Source: Phoenix dactylifera
Taxonomy: Eukaryota; Streptophyta; Magnoliopsida; Arecales; Arecaceae
Assembly (NCBI RefSeq): GCF_009389715.1
Contig: NW_024067736.1
Span: 558,001 to 622,000 of the forward strand
Length of the DNA stretch: 64,000 bases
Reading direction: 5' to 3'
The notes beneath the pieces were generated by a model. The model worked only from the letters and a program-made list of their open reading frames with translations. It searched no databases and was not told where the DNA came from. Of this stretch, positions 48,479 to 60,945 are shown in pieces. The translations under genes and the position numbers were made by a program. Numbering within the stretch: the first letter of the stretch is position 1; every line of letters starts with the position of its first letter.

Positions 48479-50837
48479 GCTTCAAAGAACACTAGTAGGC
48501 CGGTTTTCATGGCCATTTGGTCTTATGGTAGCGAGGCTGTTATTATTTCCATCTCTGAGGACACAATTCTTAATCAAATTTTTAAGAAAATAGTGGAAAG
48601 GTTGAGACATTTATCTTCTACAATAATAAAAGTTAAGTTTTATATTCCAAACAAATTTAGAATGCTTGTTACGCTCATGAGTGATAAGGATGTTCGTAAC
48701 ATGCATCAAATACACGTCAACTTAAATGCGACGGTGATCGAGATGATTGTTACTCATTCTCAAAGCTTGATTGAAGCTGCTGATGTGGTAATCGATACGA
48801 GGTATTCCATATTTGAAATTTTAGTTTGTGTATTTTAAGCTGAAAAGACATTATTAAGTGTGCTGAAATTATGTTTATCCTATTGTATGGACAGTGGCTC
48901 ATCCCATTGTGTTGAAATTAGTTGGAGATCTAAAAAATTTTCAAAGGGTAGCTCAAGTAATTTTGGTCAAGTTGTTGAAGAAACAAGAGCAGCAATTAGA
49001 GAAAAATGAAATCAAAGAAATTTCTTAGATGCTTGGAAAAGCTGTATGGAGGGCGTTGGTCAGAAATTCCAGGATGTCGAAACTCTTCGTGACACCATTT
49101 GCAATTTTTGTATTGTAAATTGCAGAGATTTTGTGTTCGTGAAGAATGATCGTGAGCGAGTTACTGTTGAATGTGCATATGAAGAATGTGAATGTTGTAT
49201 ACATGCTTCTCGACTTGGGAATGGTGAAAAGTTTGCAATTAAAAAAATGAACGGTAACCATACATGTGGAGGAGGGTACAAGTCCGATCTCATCCGAAGG
49301 CTTCAAAACGTTAGGTTTCGAACATTGTTAAAGATAAACTTTAAGATATATCATTATATAAGCCGAGTGATATTGTAAAATATATTCGTCGGAAATATGG
49401 TGTTGAATTGTCGTATCATCAAGCTTGGCATGGTAAGGAGGTGGCTATGAAAGAGATTTATGATCGTAGATCACTATCTTATGACCGAATTCGGTAGTAT
49501 TGCGACGCCATCCTTCAAACCAACCCCGACAGCATTGCAGAGTATGAAATAATTGAAGGTTGATTCAGACGTCTATTCATTTATTTTCATGCTTCACTAT
49601 TAGATTTCATAAAGGGATGTCGACCTCTAATTTTTATGGATGGAACATTTATAAAGCATAAGAATAGAGGTGTATTGCTTGGCGCCACTTCTAAAGATGA
49701 TAATGATGATATGTTTCCTATAGCTTATGGTGTGGTAGATACAAAAACTGATAAAAAATGGGATTGGTTTTGCCGGATTTTCAAAGAAGCTATTCATAGT
49801 TGCAATGACTATCGTGGTCAACAGTTCACATTTATGACAGATAGACATCAGAAAATTATTAAATCGGTGCCGAAGTACTTTTCTGGTTGTTACCACTCAT
49901 ATTGTATCCGTCGTGTGAAAGAAAACTTTAAGAATCAGGTTTGTATCATTATATTCTGAATAATTTAAAGTAGAAAGTATCTAAGTAATATAGCATGCGG
50001 TATATCTGATATTTAATTATCAATGCAGGTGCTTGTCCATTTTTGTATAGTTGAGAGAAACAGGCTATTTGATTTACTAAATGTTGTTGCGTATACTCCA
50101 AGGCTTAATGTTTTCCAAAAGCTAATTACGAAGCTTACATCAGAAGTTCCTGATGCTACCACCTTTCTCCTACATGCAAACCCCGAGCATTGGGCAAATG
50201 CCATTTTTTCAGGTCCATGCTAGGGCACTATGACATCTAACGTGGCAGAGTGTTTTAATAGTTGGATCATGGAGGCTCGTCATCTGTCCGTCCCTAAGAT
50301 GGTTGACCATATCAAGCTTCAAATAATGCAGATGATGCATGAACGACGTAATCGAGGATATAACATTCAAACCCACCTATGTCTAGATGCTGAGAAAGTG
50401 TTACATAAAAATGGAGAAGACGGTCGGAGATTATCCATGTTTACGTCTAACATAAGGATATATGACATAAAGGATACTAACTATTCATGCAAAGTTGACC
50501 TCCAGAATTGCAGCTGCTCTTGTGGCGAGTGGCGAATCTTTCACATGCCATGTAAGCATGTATGTGCATACATCGAGAAGGCCAGCAGATCGTTGTACCA
50601 ATTCACTGACAATTAGTCCCAAGCTGAATTGTATAGAGAAACATATGCCCAAGCAATTAGTCCAATTCTTGAAATTGAGGAGAGATTCACATTCTACCCC
50701 TTATGACAAAGACAAGTCTTGGCAGGCCTACAAAGTAGAGAAGACCTTCTCAAGTGGAGTCAGTACGTGATATGAAATGTGGACGATGCGGGAAGCTTGG
50801 GCACAACAGAAGGACTTGTAATGAGATCCTAGTGTAA
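48479..50837 (+). pseudogene. MULE transposase with PB1-type N-terminus, broken
   Basis: This would catalyse element excision and insertion. Domains in order: an N-terminal PB1-like region (48479-48801; KVKFYIPNKFRMLVTL, SDKDVRNM), the MuDR DNA-binding region (49025-49290; CxxxxC..H features in ECAYEECECCIHASRL and NGNHTC), a helical region with DIVKYIRRKYGVELSYHQAW, the MULE catalytic core (49636-50210; FMDGTFIKHKNRG, TDRHQKIIKSVP), a SWIM zinc finger (CSCGEW..PCKHVCAYI, about 50510-50575) and a CCHC knuckle (CGRCGKLGHNRRTC, about 50781-50822). Two introns with GT/AG borders fit: 48802-48894 and 49939-50028. Breaks are TGA at 49007-49009, a frameshift near 49320-49350, TAG at 50221-50223, further stops after 50614, and a TAG near 50731. 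All core domains are present, so the copy is old but was once autonomous. Confidence 0.9.
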
Positions 50838-51140
50838 ACAATATGGAGAATGTTTGTAATGTTTGGAGATCTGAAACTTCTATTTTTCTCTTAGTCATGT
50901 GGTTCGCAAATTAAATGGAATTTCTTCTATTGATGTTAATGAAGTGAAATATGAACTTTATTTGACTTTGTGGTTCAATTTGCAATCGTCTATCTCTGAT
51001 CCAATCCTCTCCATGAATTTCATTAACAATTCAGTATGCCTCGAACACACTTAATAAATCCTGGGTGACATTTAATTATTCTATGCCCACACATAAATAT
51101 GATTGGAAGACACTTAATGAAGCTCGACAGTCAATTAAGT

Positions 51141-51535
51141 CTTACATGGTGTAATATGATCCTTCGATCGGCATGCTAGAATTATTGAAGCTGTGTTTCG
51201 ATAGAACCCTTGGCACACTTCAAAAGATTGCATATGTTCAGAAATTTGCATAAGTAACCCTTGGCACACCATGGCACATAGTTTCAATCCCATGGCACGC
51301 CATGACACTCACTTGTATTCTTATTATACATGGTATTTATAGGCAGGAGACCACATAATTCAGACAACATTACACTTTTTGATGTAGATGTGTGTATGCA
51401 GAGATTCATGTTTTTCTAACTGAAATCTGAAAAAGTAACAAAAAAAAATGTATTGTTTATGAAGTCATACATGGTGTAATTTGATCCTTCGACCGGTATG
51501 GCGGAATGTCTGAAGTTGTGCTCTGATAGAAATCT
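51141..51535. repeat. Direct repeat of about 75 bp, spaced 325 bp, in the MULE 3' region
   Basis: ACATGGTGTAATATGATCC with GAAGCTGTGTTTCGATAGAA (51144-51208) recurs as ACATGGTGTAATTTGATCC with GAAGTTGTGCTCTGATAGAA (51469-51531), with both words offset by 325 bp. Confidence 0.75.
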
Positions 51536-52799
51536 TTTTTGGAAGTTGTGGTCCATATGAGATGTCTTCTTTAGCTGAGTGTAGAATAACACTCATTTAA
51601 TCAATATCTAAAAATAGTTATTTTCTCCACTCACCTGCGGTTGATCTCTAAAAGGTGAAATCATCCTACTGCTGCTTAGTGAAGTAACCCTTGGCATACT
51701 TCAGAATATTGGTTCAGTAACCCTACGCATGCATGTTCTTTTGTTCCCTTGCTGATGCACAGTTCATAACAGTGACATAATTTCTAGAACATGCAATATA
51801 GTATAGAACAGTGACATAATTTTGAAAAACCACATAATTAAGTAAAAATGGTATACTCTGAAATGAAACTAGCACGCTCTGAAATGAAACTGGAGGAAAC
51901 TATATGATGTATAACATCAAATTAAGAATCACTATAGGATAAAATTAAAGAAAACAACAACCTTATATGATGTATTCGCAGAAAACTATGCCAATATATC
52001 ACCTACCATAATTATTGGTTTATCTAATTAAATAATGTATAATTGTATCCTGATTTCAGAGGTCAGATAATTAAACCCTCCCTCATAGTTATAGGATTTT
52101 ATTGTCCATATAAAACACGTTTCCTTCTTTCCTCTCCCCTTTTGCAAGGCAGGCCATAAAAATCTCCTCCAATATATGTCCATATCAATATATATAATTC
52201 ATTCCATTATTTTGGTTGTCAAAAAATAAAAACAAATATTCCCTGGGCGAAATTAATAATTCATTCCATAACATTCAAAACCGAAATCAAAAATTTCTTC
52301 GGAACAAAAAAATGGGAAGCGAGAGAGATTAGGGTTAATCAGAAGCTTAGGGTTTAGCTTTGATTATAGCCAACATTATGGTATCCAGTAGCATTGGGCG
52401 AGCAGAACCTTACCTGCGATTCGGTATGCTTATCAAGGCGGACTTGGTCAACAGGAAGAGGACTCCATCGGCAGAAAGAGGACTCGGTCAAGAGAAAGAA
52501 GAAGGGTTTCTTCCTGAGTCGAGAGGAAGAGGAAGACGAAGAAGGGTTTCTTCAAGGATCGAGAGGAAAAAGACAATGAGAGGAAGAGGAGTCGGGCAAG
52601 AGGAAAAGCAACAAAAGAAGCCGAATCGCCCAAGGGAGGAATAAAGGGCACTTTTGTCTCCAGATACAAATCCAAAATCGCGAAGGACCGGAAGCTAAAA
52701 CACCGGTCAACATGGACTTTTCCTTATGCTCCAGTCCAACACTGGACCGGCCATCAATTTTTCCTACAAATTATGAACATAAAAAATAACTAAAGCCCA

Positions 52800-53230
52800 T
52801 TGTACCTATTGAAGCACCAAATCGGGAGGCACAACATCCCCATCCAAGTAGTCCAATATCATACTTTAACAAGCTAACCAATCTATAAGAAAGTTGGCTT
52901 TCTTGAGAGCATGTTCAGTATTTAAGTATTCCAAAGTGGCAAAAAAGTGTAGAATGTCCAACAATAAAGGATTATAATTTATATAAGTTTTCCATTATAT
53001 CCATCGAGTAATTGTATTAGAATCACCTTCAAGTATAAATCTTCTGCTCTTCGAAGTGATCTCAATTCCATCATACGAATGGAATTAGAGAGGAATTTTT
53101 TAGATATAGCATACAAGAGGCAGCTGATGTGGTCCCTAATCATAAAACTCATTGCAATAATATTTTCTCTAAATGAGCCATTAAAGTTGACTTTCGGTGC
53201 GCCATGGAAAGGGAGCACCCAATGAACCCA
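52800..53230 (-). mobile_element. LINE RNase H remnant, minus strand
   Basis: From 53218 downward the minus strand reads KVNFNGSFRENI, MSFMIRDHISCLL and MELRSLRRAEDLYLK, the first half of the LINE RNase H domain. It decays after about 52979. It lies just outside the MULE at its right end. Confidence 0.65.
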
Positions 53231-53623
53231 TAACAGCGATAAAGAAAGAGAGCTATTAGAGCTATGGATGGCCTAGTGCCATAAAGAACTGAAACTAGTT
53301 TATGTTGAGACTTTTACAAATTCAAGTGGTTTTATACTGGTATTAGGCATAAATGTTACATGTGCAAAGAAGCATCAAATGGTTTTACTGCATTCTGGAG
53401 CTGTAACATTCCTCCTATACCTTCTTTTAGAAAAAAATTACGGTTTAACCTCCTCCAGTTTTCCACACATCCTCTCATCTTTAAAAATTTTTAAAGTGGC
53501 TTTTTGAGTTTTCAAAGTGGTCCAAAGTGGTCCTCCGGCTTGCCCACTAAGAGATGGGAGTTGACTGGTGATGGCTCCGTCATGGACGTCAATGAGGACT
53601 GTGACACAGCAACCGAGAGAGAG

Positions 53624-53660
<37 letters not shown>

Positions 53661-54171
53661 AGGTGGCTTCATGAGGCCGAGACTTCGAGAAAACTAGAAA
53701 AGTCTTCAGAATTTAATAAGAATCCATTAAAAGTAATAAGAATAGGAACAAAGTATGTAAGAAGAAAAAAATAAAGCATGCGAACTATGAACACCATAGC
53801 TGTTATGGCAGTTGGAGAGAAGAAATATAGCTCAAAGAAACTATTAAGAAGAAAATGGAGCCAACTTTAATAGATTGAGATAAAGAGAGATTAAGGAGAA
53901 GAGAAGAGGGTTTAGGAGTAGTTAATTGACCTCCTCCTTCTTCTCCTTTGGCTCGGGCTTCTCCTCTTTCTTTTTCTCCTGTCCGCCACTCTCCTGTCGT
54001 CCTTCTTCACTTCCTCCATCTTCACCTTCTCCTTATCTCCACCACCCTCTTCATTTCCTCCGTCTTCACCTCCTCCTCCCCACCATCCTTCTTTTCCCCT
54101 TCCATTCTCCTCCACCAACACTGTCATTAATTCTTCGCTTCCTCTATCTTCACTTCATCCTTCTTCCCCTC
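53231..54171. other. Spacer with (GA)n and pyrimidine-rich tract
   Basis: A (GA)n microsatellite occupies about 53615-53658. Positions 53930-54170 are CT-rich and run into the Copia insertion site; similar CCACCCTCTTCATTT words occur on both sides of the element. No gene is supported. Confidence 0.55.
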
Positions 54172-54176
54172 CCCAC

Positions 54177-54480
54177 TGATAAAAAGTAGGGTGTAATTTA
54201 AATTTCGAATCCAAGCTGTTACCGGATCTTTTGCTTGAACGGGTAGATAGTTGCGTAGTTACAATCTTTGGCAGAAACTTCTGCGGAGATTTCATCCTTT
54301 TAGTTATTTTTTAAAAGCCTTGTAGACCTGTTTTTTTCAATATAAATAGAGGAGGTGACTGCAGTCTTAAATGGCTGAGTACCTTCGGCAGAAAAGTATT
54401 ACCATCATTCGTCTTTCTTCTCTTACTCCGTTTCTTCTCTTCCTCTATCAATCCAAGGTGCTGTGAATTCATTTCTAACA
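54177..54480 (+). repeat. 5' LTR of the Copia element
   Basis: It begins TGATAAAAAGTAGGG and ends TTTCTAACA. A TATA box TATAAATA lies at 54341-54348, the likely LTR promoter. Confidence 0.95.
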
Positions 54481-54603
54481 GAATGGTATCAGAGCAAGGT
54501 TAGAAGTGCAAACGGTCAGAGCAAAGGAAGAGATCATCTCCAAAGTTGATTAAAGAGAAGAGATCAAGTGATCTGGGAGTCAAAAAAACAAAAAAACAAA
54601 AAG

Positions 54604-57600
54604 ATGGCAGGTATTGGTGTAAGTCCACTTCTTCCTATTTTCAAAGGTGACAATTATCAGTTTTGGTCTGTTAAAATGAGGACTTTATTTGTTTTCACAA
54701 GATCTATGGAATTTGGTAGAACATGGTTTTGTAGAATATAATCTTGAGGACCCAGCAATATCAGACGACCAGAAAACTGAAATGAAAGAAAACCAACTGA
54801 AGGATGCAAAGGCGCTCTTGTATCTACAGCAAGCAATGGATGAGACCATGTTCCCTCGCATCTTGTCAGCTAAAACATCAAAAGAGGCCTGGGATATCCT
54901 AAAAAGTGGATTCAAAGGAACAGACAAGGTAATCACTGTTAAGCTTCAAATTCTTCGACGTGAGTTTGAAACTTTTTTCATGAAAGATTCTGAGTCTATC
55001 ACTGATTTCTTCACAAGAGTTTCTTCTATTGTAAATCAAATTAGATCTCTGGGTGAAAATTTAAGAGAACAAACAATGATAGAAAAAATTTTGAGAAGTC
55101 TGACTACAAAATTTGATATTGTTGCTACTGCTATTGAAGAGTTTAAAGATTTAAGTACCTTGTCTATGAATGAATTAATGGGCTCGCTTTTGGTTCATGA
55201 ACAAAGAATTAACAGATCTTCTGGTGAAATATTAGAACATGCTTTACAAATGAGGACAAAGCAGAAAAAAGAACAACCAAAAAATCAAGAAAACCGATCT
55301 CATGGCAGAGGTCAAAATGGCGGCAGAGGCCGTGGTCGATTTGGCACTCGAGGAAGGGGTCGAGGCCGGTCAAATGACAACCAAAGGAATTTCAATGAAG
55401 GTAACAAAGAAACTAGACAATGTTTTCTTTGCAAAAAGGTTGGACACATTGAAAAAGACTGTTGGTACAAAAATAAAAATCCCAATGTTCCTTTCTGCGC
55501 TCACTGTAAAAAATATGGTCATCTTGATAAAAATTGCTGGCGCAAAAATCAAGCTAATTACCATGAAGAGAGTAGCAGAGAAAAGATGAGGAAAATATTT
55601 TTTTCTTGGCCTCTGCTGATGATTGTTCAAGTTGTGTTTGATGCAGTAACCATATGACAGGTGACAGAAAGATATTTCAACAGATTGATACTTCAGTCAG
55701 ATCCAAAGTTCGGATGGGGAATAATAGTGAAGTGGAGGTGCAAGGAAAAGGAACGATTGCTGTAGACACAAAGAATGGTAAAAAACTTATTCATGATGTG
55801 ATGTTTATTCCTAGTTTAAAACAAAATCTTATTAGTGTTATACAACTAATGAGAAAAGGTTATTCTGCTATTTTTGATGATGACAAATGTGAGGTTTATG
55901 AAAGGAAAACTGGAAAACTGGTAGTCGAAGTAAAAATAACAAAAAATAAAATGTTTCCTTTACAGTTTTCTGAATTATCCTTGCCCGCATTAACTGTTAC
56001 AGCCTCCGATGAATCTTCCTTATGGCATAAAAGATATGGTCATTTGAATTATGGAGGATTAGAACTGATGAGTCAAAAAAACATGGTAGTTGGCTTACCA
56101 AAAATTCAAAATGATGGCAGTATTTGTGAATCCTGTGTGTTTGGAAAACATCATAAAAAATTCTTTTCAGACAGAAAATTCTTGGAGAGCCCAAGAGCGC
56201 CTGGCACTTGTATATGCAGATATTTGTGGGCCTATGCAGACAACCTCACAGGGTGGTAGCAAATATTTTTTACTGTTTATAGATGACTGCACAAGGATGA
56301 TGTGGGTGCATTTGTTAAAAGCAAAGTCTGACACATTTTCTGTTTTTAGAACTTTCAAAGCTTTTGTGGAAAAAGAGAGTGAATGATTTATTAAAACTCT
56401 ACGTATTGATAGAGGGGGTGAATTCACTTCCAAAGAATTCACTATTTTTTGCAAAAATGCAGGTGTCCATAGAGAATTAACTGCCAGCTACACTCCCCAA
56501 CAAAATGGAGTAGTAGAGCGGAAAAACCGAGTTGTGGTTGAGATAGCCAGATGTATGTTAAAAGAAAAGGCTATACCAAAAGTGTTTTGGGCAGAAGCTG
56601 TGGCTACTATAGTTCATTTGCTGAACCGTTTTCCCACCAAAGCAGTACAAGGTAAAACACCTTATGAAGCATGGTATGGAAGAAAGCCTAATGTGAGTTA
56701 TTTGAAAATATTTGGCTCTGTTATATATGCTCATGTTCCAACTGAAAAAAGAAGCAAACTAGATGACAAAAGTATTAAATGCATATTTGTGGGTTATGGT
56801 AATGAAACAAAAGGTTATAGACTATATGATTCTGTAACTAAAAAATTGATCATTAGTCGTGATGTGATTTTTGATGAAAATAGAACTTGGAATTTTAATG
56901 TGGCTGAAATTCCTATAGTTCTAATAGAAGAAGGTAATAAAGTTTTGCCTGATGTCAACACCCTGCCCGCATTGTCTGATGAAAATACCTCACTTACATC
57001 TCCTAGTCTGCATAACATACCTAGTGATTCTGATATGCATACAAGTGATTCAGATGATTCAGATGCATATGAAAGATGTGATTCTGACTCACCTCCACCA
57101 AAATTTCGAAGGATTTCAGATATTTACCGATTTGCTGATTTTGCATGTTTTATGTTTGAGCCTACTTGTTTTGAAGATGCAGTATAGAAAACAGAATGGG
57201 TTCAGGCTATGAAAGAAGAAATGCAAGCCATTGAAAAAAATAAGATGTGGAAGCTAGTTGATCTGCCCCCAGGAAAAGAAGCAATTGGACTCAAGTGGAT
57301 TTACAAGTCCAAGTTCAATGCTGATGGTACACTGCAAAAGCATAAAGCTCGGTTAGTTGCCAAAGGTTATGCTTAGATTCCAGGTATTGATTTCTCAGAA
57401 ATTTTTTCTCCTGTTGCTAGAATTGATACTATCAGAAGACTTTTAGCCTTGGCAGCTCAGAAAAAATGGCAGGTTTTTCAATTTGATGTGAAATCCGCTT
57501 TTCTTAATGAAAAATTGCAAAAGGAGATATATGTAAAACAACCTCAAGGATTTGAAGTAAAAGACCAAGAAGAAAAAGTTTACAAATTGGAGAAAGCTTT

Positions 57601-58683
57601 GTATGGACTGAAACAGGCTCCAAGGGCTTGGTACAGTAGAATTAATAACTATTTTCTCCAACACAGTTTTAAAAAAAGTGCAAATGAGCCAACTCTATAT
57701 GTAAAGACCCAAGGTATGAAAATTATCATTGTTTGTCTATATGTGGATAATATGATTTATACCGGAAATTCAATGAGTTTGCTTAAAGAGTTTAAAAAAT
57801 GCATGATGTCAGAATTTGAAATGATAGATTTGGGACTCTTACGTTATTTTTTAGGGATGGAAATTATTCAAGATTCTAATGGAATTTTTCTGTGTCAAGA
57901 AAAATATGCCAAAGATTTATTGAAAAGATTTCATATGTCTGCTTGTAAGCCGGTAAACATTTCGATGAATTCCAATGATAAGCTTGTTTTAGATGATGGT
58001 GTTGAAAAAATAGATGAAAAGCAATACAGAAGTTTAATTGAAGGATTAATTTATCTAACTCATTCTAGGCCAGATATTATGTTTTCAGTTAGTCTATTGT
58101 CCAGATTCATGCACAATCCCGGCAAGCATCACTATGGAGCAGCAAAAAGAGTTCTCAGATATGTCAAAGGTACTCTTAGTTATGGTATTCGCTATGGACA
58201 GGTGGATGTTTTTAAATTATATTCTTATACTGATAGTGATTGGGCTGGTTATGCTGATAGCTGGAAAAGTACTTCTGGATTTGTGCACAGTCTTGGCTCT
58301 GGAGTAATATCTTGGGGACAAAGAAGCAGGAATCTGTTACTCTTTCAAATTCAGAAGCAGAATACATAGCAACTACAAGTGCAGAATGTCAAACAATTTG
58401 GCTTCGACGAATTCTAGCATATCTCCAAGAAAGGCAAGATGGAGCAACCCAAATCTACCGCGACAACAAATCCATCATTGCAATGACAAAAAATCCTATG
58501 TTCCATGGTCGCACCAAGCATATCGAAGTTCGGCACCATTTCATCCGAGATCTAGTGGACAAAGGAGAAATTCAAATGGAGTACTGTAGCACCAATGATC
58601 AATTGGCAGATATTTTCACTAAAGCTCTGGGAAAAGAAAAATTTTGCAACTTTCGAAGACAACTTGGAGTTTCACTAATTTAA
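54604..58683 (+). pseudogene. Copia gag-pol, broken
   Basis: Gag starts with ATG at 54604 and is shifted by one base near 54690. It contains two CCHC knuckles (CFLCKKVGHIEKDCW and CAHCKKYGHLDKNCW, about 55417-55545). A stop lies just before the CSNHMTG block (about 55640), and the aspartate of the protease active site normally found there is not visible. Integrase has the HHCC region (WHKRYGH..CESC, 56023-56145) and the DDE residues in YADICGP, FIDDCTR and QQNGVVERK, with a frameshift near 56170 and TGA at 56384-56386. The RT has TAG at 57185-57187 and 57374-57376 and reads YVDN at about 57738-57749, where the catalytic box is normally YVDD. A frameshift near 58310 separates RT from RNase H (SEAEYIA, RDNKSII, KHIEVRHHF). 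No single protein can be made. Confidence 0.93.
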
Positions 58684-58695
58684 ATTAAGGGGGTG

Positions 58696-58998
58696 TGATA
58701 AAGTAGGGTGCAATTTAACTTTCAAATCCAAGCTGTTACCCAATCTTTTGGTTGAACGGGTAGATGGTTGCGTAGTTACAATCTTTGGCAGATACTTCTG
58801 CCGAGATTTCATCCTTTTAGTTACTTTTTAAAAGCCTTGTAGACCTGTTTTTTTTCAATATAAATAGAGGAGGTGACTGCAGTCTTAAATGGCTGAGTAC
58901 CTTCGACAGAAAAGTATTGGCATCATTCGTCTCTCTTCTCTTACCCTGTTTCTTCTCTTCCTCTATCAATCCAAGGTGCTATGAATTCATTTCTAAAA
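58696..58998 (+). repeat. 3' LTR of the Copia element
   Basis: It begins TGATAAAGTAGGG and ends TTTCTAAAA, where the terminal CA has become AA. The matching TATA box is at 58859-58866. Confidence 0.95.
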
Positions 58999-59099
58999 CC
59001 CACCACCCTTCTATCCCCCATCGCCATCCTTCAGTCCTCCCCCTTCTTCTTCGACCCACCACCCTCTTCATTTTCTCTGCCTTCACATACAAAAAAATT

Positions 59100-59232
59100 A
59101 TTTTCATGAAGTTGCTGCTTTTCTTATTTTTTTTTTCAAAAACTCCAACTTAAATATGAAATATTTTTTTATCTTCTTTTGACCATTCTTAAATCTTCAT
59201 TCTCCTCTTCATACAAAACAAACGTGTCCTGC
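59100..59232 (-). mobile_element. Decayed right arm of a PIF/Harbinger-like MITE
   Basis: TTTTCATGAAGTTGCTGCTTTT, AAAAACTCCAACTTAAATATG and TTTTGACCATTCTTAAATCTTC follow the right half of the MITE at 7725-8193 (CTCCAACCAAATAAG, CGTTGACCACAC). No terminal repeat or duplication is kept. Confidence 0.55.
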
Positions 59233-59269
59233 ACATTATGTTAGGTTGTCAGAAATGAGACTTAGTGCA

Positions 59270-59475
59270 TATATCCTGCACTCATAATTAGCCTCAATGG
59301 ATCTGTGCTATAGTATCCTAGTCCACATCTGTTACAGGTTATGGATTGGCTCCGCTTTGATACTATTTGTAACAACTCGGAATTTCATCCAAAATAGCTA
59401 GTCGGAATGTATTATTTAGATTTCTTAATCCTATGTAAATAATCGATATAGAACTAAATACATGTTCGAATGATT
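59270..59475 (-). mobile_element. TRIM fragment, minus strand
   Basis: The primer-site region (complement of GCTTTGATACTATTTGTAAC, 59355-59374) and the adjoining terminal repeat (AATTTCATCCAAAATAGCTA, ATTATTTAGATTTCTTAATC, ACTAAATACATG) match the copies at 19995 and 35560. Only one terminal repeat is visible. Confidence 0.6.
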
Positions 59476-60739
59476 TTTTTGTGAGAAAAAAGAAAATCGA
59501 AGCTGCGAGGAAGTCGGCCATCTCATTAGTCACCATTAATGAAATTATACGTCAAAATGATGTTACAACATTTCAGAACTTTGCCATTGATGGGTACATG
59601 AACCATCAACAACCATCTTTTAAGATGCATGATTATCACATGGTGAGTGTAGTTTACAAAAAGAATCTATCCTTCCGGCCCTTTTTTTTTCTTTTCGTAT
59701 AAAGAAGAAAAGTACATCATCGTGAGTTTAGTTTATCTCTTTTCCCACCGAACCTACAAAAAGAATCTATCCCTCCAGCCTTTTTTCTTCTTTTTGTTTA
59801 AAAAGAGATAAAGTAAATGATGATGTACTTTATCTTCTTTTTTTTAATACAGTTCATTTGTGGAATTTCGTTGCTCCAGATCCTTATAAAAGAAGAGGAA
59901 AAAAAATTGTAAGTTAGATCTCATGCAAAAGCTAAAACCGTGACTACGACTTTCTTATCAGTGTATTTAATTAATTCCTAAACCATAAATGATGTCAATG
60001 TTTACTACAGAACTAATCAATGATTACTTCACGTACAGGTAAATTACTCCTTGCTCGCTTGGTGAACCATTTTATAAGTCCTATAAGATAGCTAATATGG
60101 GAAGCAGCTTCCGTTAACATAATATTAGATGGATTATGAGAAAGAATAAATATTAGTTTTTGAAAATACAATTGATTCTGTGCATATGAAAGATTTGTGA
60201 CATGTCAATTGTCCAATGGAGCTTATCCTATAAATTTGCCCATTTAGTCTTAGTTCTTATAAAAACATCTTTCGAAGATAAAAACATTTTTTGAAACAAA
60301 AGAAAAGGCAAAGCTTAATGATTGGAGGACTATTTTATTAGACAAGCCTCTTAAATCATGTAAGATTCATCTTTCATTAACTTTCTATTAGCTGAACTAT
60401 TAAAAATATTTAAATATTATTAATGCCATGCTAATGAAAAATGCATATCAAGTCAACTATCCCTTGAAACATGTTTCATAATATAGAAGTGCTCCACTAG
60501 AAACTTTATTCTCTTTGTAATACACTACTCTTTTAGTTGCTAGATGAATAATACACGCTATTTCATTCCTTGCAAGAGAAACAATACACCATCGAAGGAC
60601 TAATGTCGGGTGAATTAACTTATATTTGTTAGTTGATGTGTCATATTTCTTTGATTAGCAGAGAATCCTGAACATTGATCCATGGAGAAGCATCCCTTTG
60701 CAAACATATCTTTTCATGAGAAAGTGCTCTTTTTTTCAC
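59476..60739. other. Intergenic, nothing recognised
   Basis: AT-rich. A local direct repeat AAAAGAATCTATCC(T/C)(T/C) occurs at 59658 and 59759, each followed by TTTTTTTCTTTT-like sequence. The 73-codon frame at 59481-59702 is not recognised. Confidence 0.45.
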
Positions 60740-60945
60740 TTGTGTTACTTCATGGATTGGCCAAGAATGGAGGGGATCTTGGAGGTGTGGTGCACGTTGT
60801 TAGGACTAGAATTGCTTTCTTCATTGTTGCATATGGAACACAACTTCACAATACAAATTTGCAGGTGGCGGCGTTGAGAATGGCATGAGAGGGTCTACAA
60901 TGGGCTCTCTTGGAGCTGAGGTTGTTTGACTTGGGAGTGATTTTT
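60740..60945 (+). mobile_element. LINE RNase H remnant, N-terminal half
   Basis: The frame from about 60760 reads NGGDLGGVVHVVRT, then VAALRMA, a stop at 60886-60888, and EGLQWALLELRL in the same frame. This matches the DGS..GGVGFVIR..AELR..WEGL part of the plant LINE RNase H. Confidence 0.6.

Larger units (their letters stand above)
47629..52773 (+). mobile_element. Complete, inactivated Mutator-like element (MULE)
   Basis: The element proper is 47638-52764 (5127 bp). A perfect 9-bp duplication, TACAAATTA, flanks it (47629-47637 and 52765-52773). The ends GGGAAAATTAATTCC and, as reverse complement, GGAAAAATTGATGG begin diverged inverted repeats of about 110 bp; shared blocks are GTCCATGTTGACC, TCCGGTCC and TTCGCGAT, in the same order on both arms. 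Between them lie tandem duplications (47811-48411), a transposase pseudogene (48479-50837) and about 1.9 kb of non-coding DNA with a purine-rich part (52440-52640). It begins only about 320 bp upstream of the eL33 start codon. Confidence 0.92.
54172..59003 (+). mobile_element. Complete, inactivated Copia LTR retrotransposon
   Basis: The element proper is 54177-58998 (4822 bp), flanked by a perfect 5-bp duplication CCCAC (54172-54176 and 58999-59003). LTRs are 54177-54480 (304 bp) and 58696-58998 (303 bp), differing by about 18 substitutions and a few indels, roughly 94 percent alike. The primer-binding site TGGTATCAGAGC (54484-54495) matches initiator Met tRNA, and a polypurine tract AAGGGGG (58687-58693) precedes the 3' LTR. 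Gene order gag, protease, integrase, RT, RNase H is that of Ty1/Copia. Several stops and frameshifts make this copy inactive. Confidence 0.96.
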
